6,456 nucleotides of DNA from an uncultured Collinsella sp. (GTDB lineage Bacteria > Actinomycetota > Coriobacteriia > Coriobacteriales > Coriobacteriaceae). This document shows positions 1-6,198 of this stretch, in pieces (position 1 is the stretch's first letter; each line of letters opens with the position of its first letter). The position numbers and the translations under genes are program-made. The stretch spans positions 1-6,456 of the forward strand of contig USKV01000092.1 in the NCBI GenBank assembly GCA_900555355.1. The letters are read 5' to 3'. Under the pieces are notes generated by a model, which saw nothing but the letters and a program-made list of their open reading frames with translations, made no database searches and was not told where the DNA came from.

Positions 1-1015
1 GGCCAAGCGCGAGACCGATACCATGGACACCTTCACCTGCTCCAGCTGGTATTACCTGCGCTATACCGACCCGCATAACACCGAGCTGCCCTTCTCCCGC
101 GAGGCGGCAGACCGTTGGATGCCCGTTGATAACTACATCGGCGGCATTGAGCACGCCATTTTGCACCTGCTCTACAGCCGCTTCTTTACCAAGGCCCTGC
201 GCGACCTCGGTCTACTGAGCGTTGACGAGCCCTTCACCAACCTGCTGTGCCAGGGCATGGTCAAGGACGAGAACGGCGACACCATGTCCAAGTCCAAGGG
301 CAATGTGGTGCCCCCGAGCTCGGTTATCGAGCCCTACGGCGCCGACACCATGCGTCTGGCGATCCTGTTTATCGCCCCGCCCGAGAAGGACTTCGACTGG
401 GATCCCAAGGCCGTCGAGGGCGCCAACCGCTTTATCAAGCGCGCCTGGCGTATCGTGTGGCAGCTCGTCCAGTCGGGTGACGCCAACGTGGCCTTCGACA
501 AGTCCGTGCTCGACGAGACCGCGATGAAGCTCTACCGCGAGCGTCACCGCACCATTGCCAAGTGCACCGAGGACTTCGATCGCGGCCAGTTCAACACCGC
601 GATCTCGGCTGTCATGGAGCTCGTCAACGCGGCGAGCGCCTACCTCAACGCCACCGAGGGCGCTGCCCGCGACAAGGCCCTGTGCTACGGCGTGGCCAAG
701 GACATCGTGAGCGTCCTTGCCCCCATCTGCCCGTTCTGGGCCGACGAGCTGTGGCATGAGGCCCTCGGCTGCGAGGGCAACGCCTACACCGCCGCCTGGC
801 CCGAGTTCGACCTGGCCGAGTCCATCGAGGACACGGTGCAGATCGTCGTTCAGGTGCTCGGTAAGGTCCGTGGCCGCATCGACGTTGCCCGCGATGCCTC
901 CAATGAGGATATGCAGGCTGCCGCCGAGGCCGCCGTCGCCAAGTGGCTTGAGGGCAAGACGGTCGTCAAGGCCATCTGCGTGCCTGGCAAGCTGGTTAAC
1001 CTGGTTGTCAAGTAA
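1..1015 (+). CDS. leuS: Leucyl-tRNA synthetase, C-terminal part (5' end outside window)
   Basis: Class I aminoacyl-tRNA synthetase that charges tRNA-Leu in the cytosol. Only the last ~337 residues are present; the frame is open from base 2 with no start, so the gene begins upstream. Early residues read [18 protein letters not shown], a well-conserved LeuRS catalytic-core block. The KMSKS-type ATP loop is TMSKSKGN (window residues 94-101, bases 281-304), with Thr where the first Lys is usual. Only a few residues (GMVKDENGD) separate the core from this loop, so the large leucine-specific insert seen there in E. coli LeuRS is absent. The helical anticodon-binding domain follows (about residues 120-265, with the WPEFD stretch near its end), and then the small C-terminal tRNA-binding domain ([11 protein letters not shown] at about 282-292, ending [10 protein letters not shown]). 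The stop is TAA at 1013-1015, 30 bases before an intrinsic terminator, so leuS probably ends its own transcript. Family identity is clear; partial only because of the window edge. Confidence 0.97.
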   Translation, partial: AKRETDTMDTFTCSSWYYLRYTDPHNTELPFSREAADRWMPVDNYIGGIEHAILHLLYSRFFTKALRDLGLLSVDEPFTNLLCQGMVKDENGDTMSKSKGNVVPPSSVIEPYGADTMRLAILFIAPPEKDFDWDPKAVEGANRFIKRAWRIVWQLVQSGDANVAFDKSVLDETAMKLYRERHRTIAKCTEDFDRGQFNTAISAVMELVNAASAYLNATEGAARDKALCYGVAKDIVSVLAPICPFWADELWHEALGCEGNAYTAAWPEFDLAESIEDTVQIVVQVLGKVRGRIDVARDASNEDMQAAAEAAVAKWLEGKTVVKAICVPGKLVNLVVK

Positions 1016-1045
1016 GCGCTGCGCGCATAGTTGACATGAAAAAGC

Positions 1046-1080
1046 GAGGGGCGATTCCGCGGGGAATCGCCCCTCTTTTT
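1046..1080 (+). terminator. Intrinsic terminator after leuS
   Basis: A perfect 13-bp inverted repeat (arms 1046-1058 and 1063-1075, GC-rich) closes a 4-base loop (GCGG) and is followed directly by TTTTT (1076-1080). It lies 30 bases past the leuS stop and ahead of the rimP promoter, so it should end leuS transcription. Five A residues at 1039-1043 precede the stem, so it could also work weakly on the opposite strand, but no minus-strand gene is seen. Confidence 0.92.
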
Positions 1081-1165
1081 GGATATGGATACTTGCGACA
1101 ACACCCAATTATCAATTTCTTGTGGAGAACCTGTGCTCACGCTGACCTGCGGGTTTGTGTTGTGG

Positions 1166-1194
1166 TTGCACGTTTGTGCAGGTATTGGTATAGT
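1166..1194 (+). promoter_or_regulatory. Sigma-70-type extended -10 promoter for the rimP–nusA–infB operon
   Basis: TTGCAC (1166-1171, five of six matches to the -35 consensus) and TATAGT (1189-1194, five of six to the -10) are separated by exactly 17 bases. A TG at 1186-1187 gives an extended -10. Transcription should start near 1201-1203. This is the best promoter match in the leuS–rimP gap and sits between two intrinsic terminators. The surrounding stretch 1081-1260 is clearly richer in A/T than the flanking genes. It is a sequence match only; no start site has been mapped. Confidence 0.75.
1167..1180. repeat. Short inverted repeat overlapping the -35 box
   Basis: TGCAC and GTGCA form a 5-bp inverted repeat around GTTT, overlapping the -35 hexamer and the upstream half of the spacer. 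The position would suit an operator, but arms this short occur often by chance and no second copy is seen in the gap. Treat as a weak candidate. Confidence 0.25.
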
Positions 1195-1220
1195 TTGCTT
1201 GCAAATGAAGTTGTAATTGA

Positions 1221-1252
1221 AAGAAGTGGGGTTTCGGCCCCGCTTCTTTTTT
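1221..1252 (+). terminator. Intrinsic terminator inside the rimP leader; candidate attenuator
   Basis: Arms 1221-1231 and 1238-1248 pair over 11 bp with one G·U wobble (1227/1242), close a 6-base loop, and run into six T residues (1247-1252). It starts ~20 bases downstream of the predicted transcription start and ends 20 bases before the rimP ATG. Since too little room remains after it for another promoter, rimP-operon transcription must read through it. I found no upstream segment complementary to the GAAGTGGGG arm, so a simple RNA antiterminator is not evident and factor-dependent control is more likely. As I recall, B. subtilis NusA limits its own operon through a NusA-dependent terminator in the rimP leader, which makes the same logic plausible here. 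Confidence 0.8.
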
Positions 1253-1260
1253 GTATGGAT

Positions 1261-1266
1261 GGAGGT
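1261..1266 (+). promoter_or_regulatory. Shine-Dalgarno site fixing the rimP start
   Basis: GGAGGT ends 6 bases before the ATG at 1273. It settles the start choice: the frame stays open upstream to 1036 and offers another ATG at 1255, but that ATG lies upstream of this site, and the longer readings would translate the promoter and terminator region. Confidence 0.85.
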
Positions 1267-1272
1267 GCCGCA

Positions 1273-1767
1273 ATGGTCAAGACCAAGACCGAGCAGGCGA
1301 TCATCGACGTGCTCGAGGCCGTTGCTCCCCAGCACGATGTCGACATCGTCGACGTTGAGCTCGTGGGTGCCACCAAGGCCCCCTGTGTGCGTGTGCGTAT
1401 CGAGGGTGCCGAGGGTCAGAGCCTGTCGCTCAATGACGTCACGGCCAACACCAAATGGGTCGGCGATGTGATTGAGGAGCTCGACCCCATCTCTTCGAGC
1501 TATACGCTCGAGGTGTCGAGCCCGGGTATGGCGCGCCCGCTGCGCCGCCCGAGTGACTTTGCCCGCTTTGTGGGCGAGAGCTGCGAGCTCACCTCCACCG
1601 CCACCGAGGGCCGTCGCAAGTATGCCGGCAAGATTGCCGCCGCCACCGAGACGAACGTGACCCTCGAGCTCGAGGGCGGCGAGTCCGTTACCCTCGATTT
1701 CTCTGATGTTAAAAAGTGCAAGTTGAAGCCCACCTATGACTTCAAGCCCGCGAAGGAAGGAAAGTAA
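1273..1767 (+). CDS. rimP: Ribosome maturation factor RimP
   Basis: Cytosolic factor that binds the 30S ribosomal subunit during assembly. It is 164 residues, typical for the family (~150-170). The N-terminal domain carries DVDIVDVELVGA (about 22-33) followed by the VRVRIEG strand. The family hallmark YTLEVSSPGMARPL (77-90) gives the SSPG(L/M)xRPL signature, followed by a phenylalanine-rich FARFVGE stretch (96-102). The C-terminal SH3-like domain includes GRRKYAGKI (113-121) and LDFSDVKKCKLKP (141-153). The start at 1273 is chosen from the GGAGGT site 6 bases upstream. The stop is separated from nusA by one base, and rimP–nusA order is the classic arrangement, so the two are almost certainly co-transcribed and probably translationally coupled. 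Identification rests on the motifs plus the neighbours. Confidence 0.96.
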   Translation: MVKTKTEQAIIDVLEAVAPQHDVDIVDVELVGATKAPCVRVRIEGAEGQSLSLNDVTANTKWVGDVIEELDPISSSYTLEVSSPGMARPLRRPSDFARFVGESCELTSTATEGRRKYAGKIAAATETNVTLELEGGESVTLDFSDVKKCKLKPTYDFKPAKEGK

Positions 1768-1768
1768 G

Positions 1769-3016
1769 ATGGCAGCATCCGACATGATGTCCGCCCTGAT
1801 GGAGCTTTGCCAGGAGAAGCACATCGACCAGCTCTACCTGATCGACCGCCTGGAGCAGTCGCTCGCCAAGAGCTATGCCGAGATCCTGCATCTTGAGTGG
1901 GGCGCCAAGGTGACCATCGACCGCACCACCGGCAAGATCTACGTCTACCGTCTGGAGCCGATCGACGATTCCATGGACGAGGAGGGCAACTTCACCGAGT
2001 TCGAGGAGATCGACGTCACTCCCAAGAACACGAGCCGCATCGCCGCCCAGCACGCCAAGGCCGAGATCAACGCCATTGTGCGCAACTCCGCCCGCGAGCA
2101 GATCTACGAGGAGTTCTCCGGCCGCATCGGTGACCTCATCAGCGGTACCGTGCTGCAGTCCACTCCCGACTTCACGATCGTCAAGATTCGCGAGGGCGTC
2201 GAGGCCGAGCTGCCGCACTTCGACCAGCGCCGTTACGAGAACGAGCGCAACGAGCGTCCGATGGGCGAGCGCTACCTGCACAACCAGCACATCAAGGCCG
2301 TGATCATCGACGTTCGCGACCCCAACTCCAACCTGCAGCCGGTTCGCGGCGAGCACAGCCGTCCGCCGATTGTCATCTCCCGTACCCACCCCGAGCTCAT
2401 GCGTCGTCTGTTTGAGCAGGAGGTGCCCGAGATCTATGAGGGCACCGTCCAGATCAAGTCGATCGCCCGCGAGCCCGGCCAGCGCTCCAAGGTCGCTGTC
2501 CACTCGCTCGACGATCGCCTGGATCCGGTTGGCGCCTGCGTCGGCCCCAAGGGCAGCCGTGTTCGCGCTGTCGTGGGCGAGCTCCGTGGCGAGCGCGTCG
2601 ACGTCATCCTGTGGGATGCCGATCCTGCCGTCTACGTCGCCAACGCCCTGTCGCCCGCTAAGGTCACCCGCGTCCTCATCGACGAGGAGAAGGCCTACGC
2701 CGGCGTCATCGTGCCCGACGACCAGCTGTCGCTGGCCATCGGCAAGGAGGGGCAGAACGCCCGCCTCGCCGCGCGCCTGACCGGCTGGCATATCGACATT
2801 AAGTCCGAGACCCTTGCCGCCGACATCCTCAAGAACGTTCCCGTTCACGAGGAGCCCGCCGCCGACCTGATCGGTGACGAGGAGGACGAGGACGTCCGCC
2901 GCTGCGAGTACGTGTCCGAGGACGGCATCCAGTGCCGCAACCAGGCTCGTCCCGGCTCCCGTTTCTGCGGTGTCCACGACACCGACGCCTTCGATGATGC
3001 GGAGGACCTGATCTAG
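1769..3016 (+). CDS. nusA: Transcription termination/antitermination factor NusA with a C-terminal Cys/His module
   Basis: Binds RNA polymerase and nascent RNA and modulates pausing, intrinsic termination and antitermination. It is 415 residues. An N-terminal polymerase-binding domain (1-~120, including [12 protein letters not shown] and [13 protein letters not shown]) is followed by an S1 domain (~121-195, [10 protein letters not shown] at its start), KH1 (~200-275, with [11 protein letters not shown] at 255-265) and KH2 (~295-350, with [12 protein letters not shown] at 323-334). The acidic repeat domains of E. coli NusA are absent, as in many Gram-positives. Residues 355-415 are unusual: an acidic linker (GDEEDEDV), then Cys379, Cys389, Cys400 and His403, then a second acidic tail. 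The start at 1769 has AAGGAAGG (1753-1760) 8 bases upstream inside the rimP end; an in-frame ATG at 1736 lies within rimP and lacks this site. Core identity is secure; the function of the tail is unknown. Confidence 0.97.
   Translation: MAASDMMSALMELCQEKHIDQLYLIDRLEQSLAKSYAEILHLEWGAKVTIDRTTGKIYVYRLEPIDDSMDEEGNFTEFEEIDVTPKNTSRIAAQHAKAEINAIVRNSAREQIYEEFSGRIGDLISGTVLQSTPDFTIVKIREGVEAELPHFDQRRYENERNERPMGERYLHNQHIKAVIIDVRDPNSNLQPVRGEHSRPPIVISRTHPELMRRLFEQEVPEIYEGTVQIKSIAREPGQRSKVAVHSLDDRLDPVGACVGPKGSRVRAVVGELRGERVDVILWDADPAVYVANALSPAKVTRVLIDEEKAYAGVIVPDDQLSLAIGKEGQNARLAARLTGWHIDIKSETLAADILKNVPVHEEPAADLIGDEEDEDVRRCEYVSEDGIQCRNQARPGSRFCGVHDTDAFDDAEDLI
2903..2977 (+). other. Putative zinc-binding module at the NusA C-terminus
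   Basis: Part of nusA encoding residues 379-403. Spacing is Cys-x9-Cys-x10-Cys-x2-His, with GIQCRN in the middle and PGSRFCGVH at the end. The pattern resembles small bacterial modules of the type C…G-x-x-C-(R/K)-N-x-A-x-x-G-x-x-(F/Y)-C-x-x-H that occur in otherwise unrelated proteins. Metal binding is inferred from the four regularly placed ligands and has not been shown. Acidic stretches flank it on both sides. Confidence 0.6.
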
Positions 3017-3025
3017 CGCGCGGTT

Positions 3026-3046
3026 GCGCCGGGCGGGTCCCGGCGC
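3026..3046 (+). other. GC-only hairpin in the nusA–infB gap
   Basis: GCGCCGGG (3026-3033) and CCCGGCGC (3039-3046) form a perfect 8-bp stem with a 5-base loop, 10 bases past the nusA stop. No T tract follows (GTCTCCC), so it is not a standard intrinsic terminator. It may protect the 3' end of nusA mRNA, act as a pause, or mark a processing point between nusA and infB. Confidence 0.5.
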
Positions 3047-3071
3047 GTCTCCCACGCTCGTTCAGTCTCTA

Positions 3072-3086
3072 GGCACCCAAGGTGCC
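3072..3086 (+). other. Small hairpin just upstream of the infB ribosome binding site
   Basis: GGCACC (3072-3077) and GGTGCC (3081-3086) pair perfectly around a 3-base loop, ending 9 bases before the AGGTGA Shine-Dalgarno site (3096-3101). The CACC of the left arm could instead pair with the GGTG in that site, so two exclusive folds are possible. A regulatory role is speculative. Confidence 0.35.
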
Positions 3087-3107
3087 AGAAAGGGTAGGTG
3101 AAGTCAT

Positions 3108-5776
3108 ATGGCAAAAGTCCGTGTGTCCACCCTGGCCAAAGAGTTCGGCATGACCTCCAAGGAACTGATGGGTCATCTCGCCGATATGAAGATTCCTGCT
3201 AAGTCCGCTTCCTCCACCTTGGAGGACGCTTATGTCGCTATGGTCCGCAAGCAGCTCGCCTCGGTGATCGAGGCCCGCGCCCAGGAAGTCGAGGCCGCCA
3301 AGCAGGCCGAGGAGCAGGCCGCTGCCGCCGAGGAGGCAGCACGCGCTGCCGAGGCGGAGCGCGAGCGCATCGCTGCCGAGAAGGCCCGCGAGGAGGAGCG
3401 CCGCCAGTTCGCCGCCGCTCAGGCTGCCGAGGAGGCCGCCCGCGCCGAGGCCGAGGCCAAGAAGAAGGCCGAGCAGGAGCGCCTTGCCCGCGAGAAGGAG
3501 GAGGCTGCCCGCGAGGCCCAGCGCCGCGCCGTCCCTGCTTCCGACTCCGGTTCGCGCTTCCGTTCGCTTCTCGACCAGATCGCCGCACAGGAGACCGTGC
3601 TCAAGGAGAAGAAGGACGCCGAGGACAAGGCTAAGGCCGAGCGCGCCGCAGAGCGCGGTAACCGTCGTGGCGGCAACAACGACCGCCGCGGTGGCCGTCG
3701 TAACGACCGCAACGCCTCTGACAACAACTCCGAGCGCAACGCCTCCGAGAGTCGTCCGCACAGCCATCGCACCAACGCCAGCAACAACGTTGCTGCCGGC
3801 ATGGACTTCCCCAACCCCGACAAGCAGGGCAAGGGCAAGAAGCGCAAGGGCGGTCACAACAACGAAGAGGACCACTACAGCCGCATGGCTCGCGAGGCCG
3901 AGGAGTACAGCCGCGAGAAGGTGCTCGAGGAGGCTCGTGCCGCCGTCGAGGAGGCCTCTCGCGAGTCCACTGGTCGCCGCAAAAAGCGCAAGGAGAAGCG
4001 CGAGCGCGAGGCCGCAAAGGCTCAGGAAGAGCGCAAGATTGAGGAGGCGCTGGCCCAGGGCGTGAACCCCGAGGACCTCGACGCCATCAAAGTCTCCCAG
4101 GGCGTTACCGTCCAGGAGCTTGCCGAGGCGCTCGACGTTCCGGCCAACGACATCATCAAGCGTCTGTTCCTGCTGGGCACGCCGCTTACCATGACGCAGT
4201 CCATGTCCGACGACCTCGTCGAGCTCGTTGCCGACGACCTGGGCCGTCAGATCAAGATCATCACCCCCGAGGAGGAGAACACCTTCTCGTTCTACGACGA
4301 TCCCGCCGACCTTAAGCCGCGCGCCCCGGTCGTCACCGTCATGGGCCACGTCGACCACGGCAAGACGAGCCTCCTCGACGCCATCCGTCACACCGGCGTC
4401 GCTGCCGGCGAGGCGGGCGGCATTACGCAGGCTATCGGCGCTTCGCAGGTCATGATCAACGACCGCAAGATCACCTTTATCGATACCCCGGGTCACGCCA
4501 CCTTTACGGCTATGCGTGCCCGTGGTGCCAAGGTGACCGACATCGTCATTCTGATCGTGGCTGCCGACGACGGCGTCATGCCTCAGACGTCGCCGTCAAC
4601 AAGATCGATAAGCCGGGCGCCAACCCCGACCGTGTGCGCCAGGAGCTCACCGAGTACGGCATCATCCCCGAGGAGTGGGGCGGACAGAACATGTTCGTCA
4701 ACATCTCGGCTAAGCAGAAGATCGGTATCGACGAACTTCTGGAGACCGTGCTGCTCCAGGACGACGTGCTCGAGCTCAAGGCCAACCCCGATACCTTCGC
4801 TTCGGGCAACGTCCTCGAGGCTAAGCTCGACAAGGGCCGCGGCTCGGTTGCCACCGTGCTCGTGACCCGCGGTACCCTGCACGTGGGCGACACGCTGGTC
4901 GCCGGCCTCACCTATGGCCGCGTCCGTGCTATGCTCGACCCCAAGGGCAACGCCGTCACCGAGGCCGGTCCCTCCGACGCCGTCGAGATCTTGGGCCTGC
5001 AGTCCGTCCCCAACGCCGGCGACGAGTTCCGCGTATTCGAGGACGAGCGCGAGGCGCGTGCGCTGGCCGACGAGCGTTCGCTCAAGGCCCGTATCGAGGA
5101 GCAGAGCCGCGTCAAGCACGTCACGCTCGAGAACCTCTTCGAGACCATTGCCGACGCCGAGGTCAAGGAGCTCAACCTGATCATCAAGGCCGACGTCCAG
5201 GGTTCCATCGAGGCTCTTCAGGACTCGCTCGACAAGATGGATCAGTCCGAGGTACGCATCAACACGATCCACTCCGCGGTCGGCGCCATCAACGAGACCG
5301 ACGTCGTCCTGGCCGACGCCTCCAACGCCATCATCATCGGCTTTGGCGTTCGTCCCGACGGCAAGGCCCGCTCCGCCGCCGAGCGCGAGGGCGTCGAGAT
5401 CCGTTGCTACGACGTCATCTACAAGTGCCTCGAGGACCTCGACGCTGCCCGTATCGGCATGCTCAAGCCCACCGAGGTTGAGGTCTCCACGGGCACTGCG
5501 ACCGTCCTGGACACCTTCAAGGTGCCCAAAGTCGGCATCGCCGCCGGTGTCCGCGTCGAAGAGGGCGAGATCGCCGCGACCGATTCCGTACGCCTGGTGC
5601 GCGACGGCATCGTGGTCTTCAACGGTAAAATCGCCTCGATGCGTCACTACAAGGACGAGGCCAAGAGCCTCAAGAGCGGTTCCGAGGGCGGCATTGGCCT
5701 GGAGAACTTCCAGGACATCAAGCCTGGCGACACCATTGAGGGCTACCGCATTGACCAGGTTGCCCGTACCGAGTAG
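3108..5776 (+). pseudogene. infB: Translation initiation factor IF-2, frame broken by a ~46-base deletion as given
   Basis: GTPase that carries fMet-tRNA to the 30S subunit and promotes 50S joining. The start at 3108 has AGGTGA (3096-3101) 6 bases upstream. Frame A runs 3108-4589 correctly (494 residues): an N-terminal IF2_N helical domain (~1-55), a long Ala/Glu/Lys/Arg coiled-coil-like linker (~56-182), an Arg/Gly/Asn-rich basic segment (~183-255), a second charged helix (~256-315), a second IF2_N domain (~316-388), then the GTPase with GHVDHGKT (413-420), GITQAIGA and DTPGH (459-463). After MPQT the frame is wrong and reaches a stop at 4863-4865. The correct protein resumes in another frame at 4589 ([14 protein letters not shown]) and runs 395 codons through domains II, III and IV to the TAG at 5774-5776. 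Restoring 46 bases gives 904 residues, a normal length. IF2 is essential, so an assembly or base-calling error is more likely than true loss. A restart at the GTG at 4634 lacks a ribosome binding site and the G1-G4 region. Confidence 0.93.
4587..4591 (+). other. Deletion/frameshift junction within infB
   Basis: Bases up to 4588 encode …DDGVMPQT in frame A; from 4589 (GTC GCC GTC AAC AAG) the normal VAVNK of the G4 region is read in another frame. Compared with the E. coli IF2 sequence as I remember it (PQT, then 15 residues beginning IEAI, then VAVNK), 15 codons plus one base are gone. The lost part is the helix after G3 and the strand leading into the NKID guanine-specificity loop, so reading-frame change alone would not rescue a working GTPase. 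Confidence 0.85.
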
Positions 5777-5787
5777 GGGGTAGCGCT

Positions 5788-6198
5788 ATGAAGCAAACGC
5801 AGGCAACCCGCCGTCTGGGCGAGCAGCTTCGCGAGAAGCTTGGTTATATCCTGCTCTTTGAGGTTTCCGATCCGCGTCTCGACCTGGTTACTTTGACTGC
5901 GGTCGAGGTCGCGGTGGACCGTTCGTTCGCGCGTGTGTACGTGTCGTGCGATGCGAGCCGCTACGACGAGGTCATGGAGGCGCTCGCAAGCGCCAAGGGC
6001 CGTATTCGCAGCCTGTTGGCTCGCTCGCTCGATTGGCGTGTCACGCCCGAGCTCGATTTTCGCATCGATCGCTCGACCGATGAGGCCGAGCGCATCACAC
6101 GTGCGCTGGAAAACGTTCCCGCCACGCTTGCGATCGAAAAGGACGAGGACGGCTATCCCATAGCGGATGCCGCCCAGGAGGCAGCTTTAGATGAGTAA
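5788..6198 (+). CDS. rbfA: Ribosome-binding factor A
   Basis: Single-domain KH-type protein that binds the 30S subunit and assists late 16S rRNA maturation. It is 136 residues, slightly longer than many relatives, with the extra length in an acidic Ala-rich tail. LLFEVSDPRL (22-31) followed by VTLTAVEVAVD and RVYVS gives the standard RbfA start of the fold. The interhelical kink motif A-x-G appears as Ala69-Lys70-Gly71, and RVTPELDFRID (84-94) is the conserved last strand. The start at 5788 has a GGGGG stretch (5776-5780) 7 bases upstream, overlapping the infB stop; the gap to infB is 11 bases. Alanine codons favour GCG (8 of 18), unlike the GCC-dominated infB, fitting lower expression. Its end overlaps the next gene. 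Identity is secure from motifs and from the infB–rbfA order. Confidence 0.95.
   Translation: MKQTQATRRLGEQLREKLGYILLFEVSDPRLDLVTLTAVEVAVDRSFARVYVSCDASRYDEVMEALASAKGRIRSLLARSLDWRVTPELDFRIDRSTDEAERITRALENVPATLAIEKDEDGYPIADAAQEAALDE
6176..6181 (+). promoter_or_regulatory. Shine-Dalgarno site of the nrnA-like gene, inside rbfA
   Basis: AGGAGG lies within the last rbfA codons, 9 bases before the ATG at 6191. It supports this start and, with the 8-base overlap, translational coupling to rbfA. Confidence 0.75.

Noticed and set aside
1031..1059. TTGACA just after leuS as a -35 box
   Set aside because: No acceptable -10 lies 16-18 bases downstream; that position falls inside the leuS terminator stem.
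1205..1216. Three-codon leader peptide (ATG AAG TTG TAA) ahead of the leader terminator
   Set aside because: No ribosome binding site fits between the predicted transcript start and this ATG, and the peptide lacks any run of regulatory codons.
1036..1272. Upstream extension of the rimP frame (possible 243-residue protein)
   Set aside because: The extra codons cross the leuS terminator, the promoter and the leader terminator, and encode nothing RimP-like. GGAGGT at 1261-1266 points to the ATG at 1273.
3280..3540. Repetitive GCC/GAG-rich stretch as a DNA repeat array
   Set aside because: It is the Ala/Glu/Arg/Lys-rich helical linker of IF2; the repeats are irregular codon-level similarity with no fixed unit.
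3780..3890. Internal start codons giving short IF2 isoforms, as in E. coli
   Set aside because: Met codons in the linker (residues 232 and 260) have no convincing Shine-Dalgarno sequence upstream.
3069..4496. Long open frame on the minus strand opposite infB (475 codons)
   Set aside because: It mirrors the codon bias of infB, has a low-complexity Leu/Gly/Ala-rich translation with no recognisable domain, and has no promoter or ribosome binding site of its own. The same applies to minus-strand frames at 1742-3055, 4583-5647, 212-1108 and 850-1824.
4560..4634. Programmed ribosomal frameshift in infB
   Set aside because: A frameshift could rejoin the frames but not restore the ~15 missing conserved residues, and there is no slippery heptamer or downstream pseudoknot that I can see at the junction.
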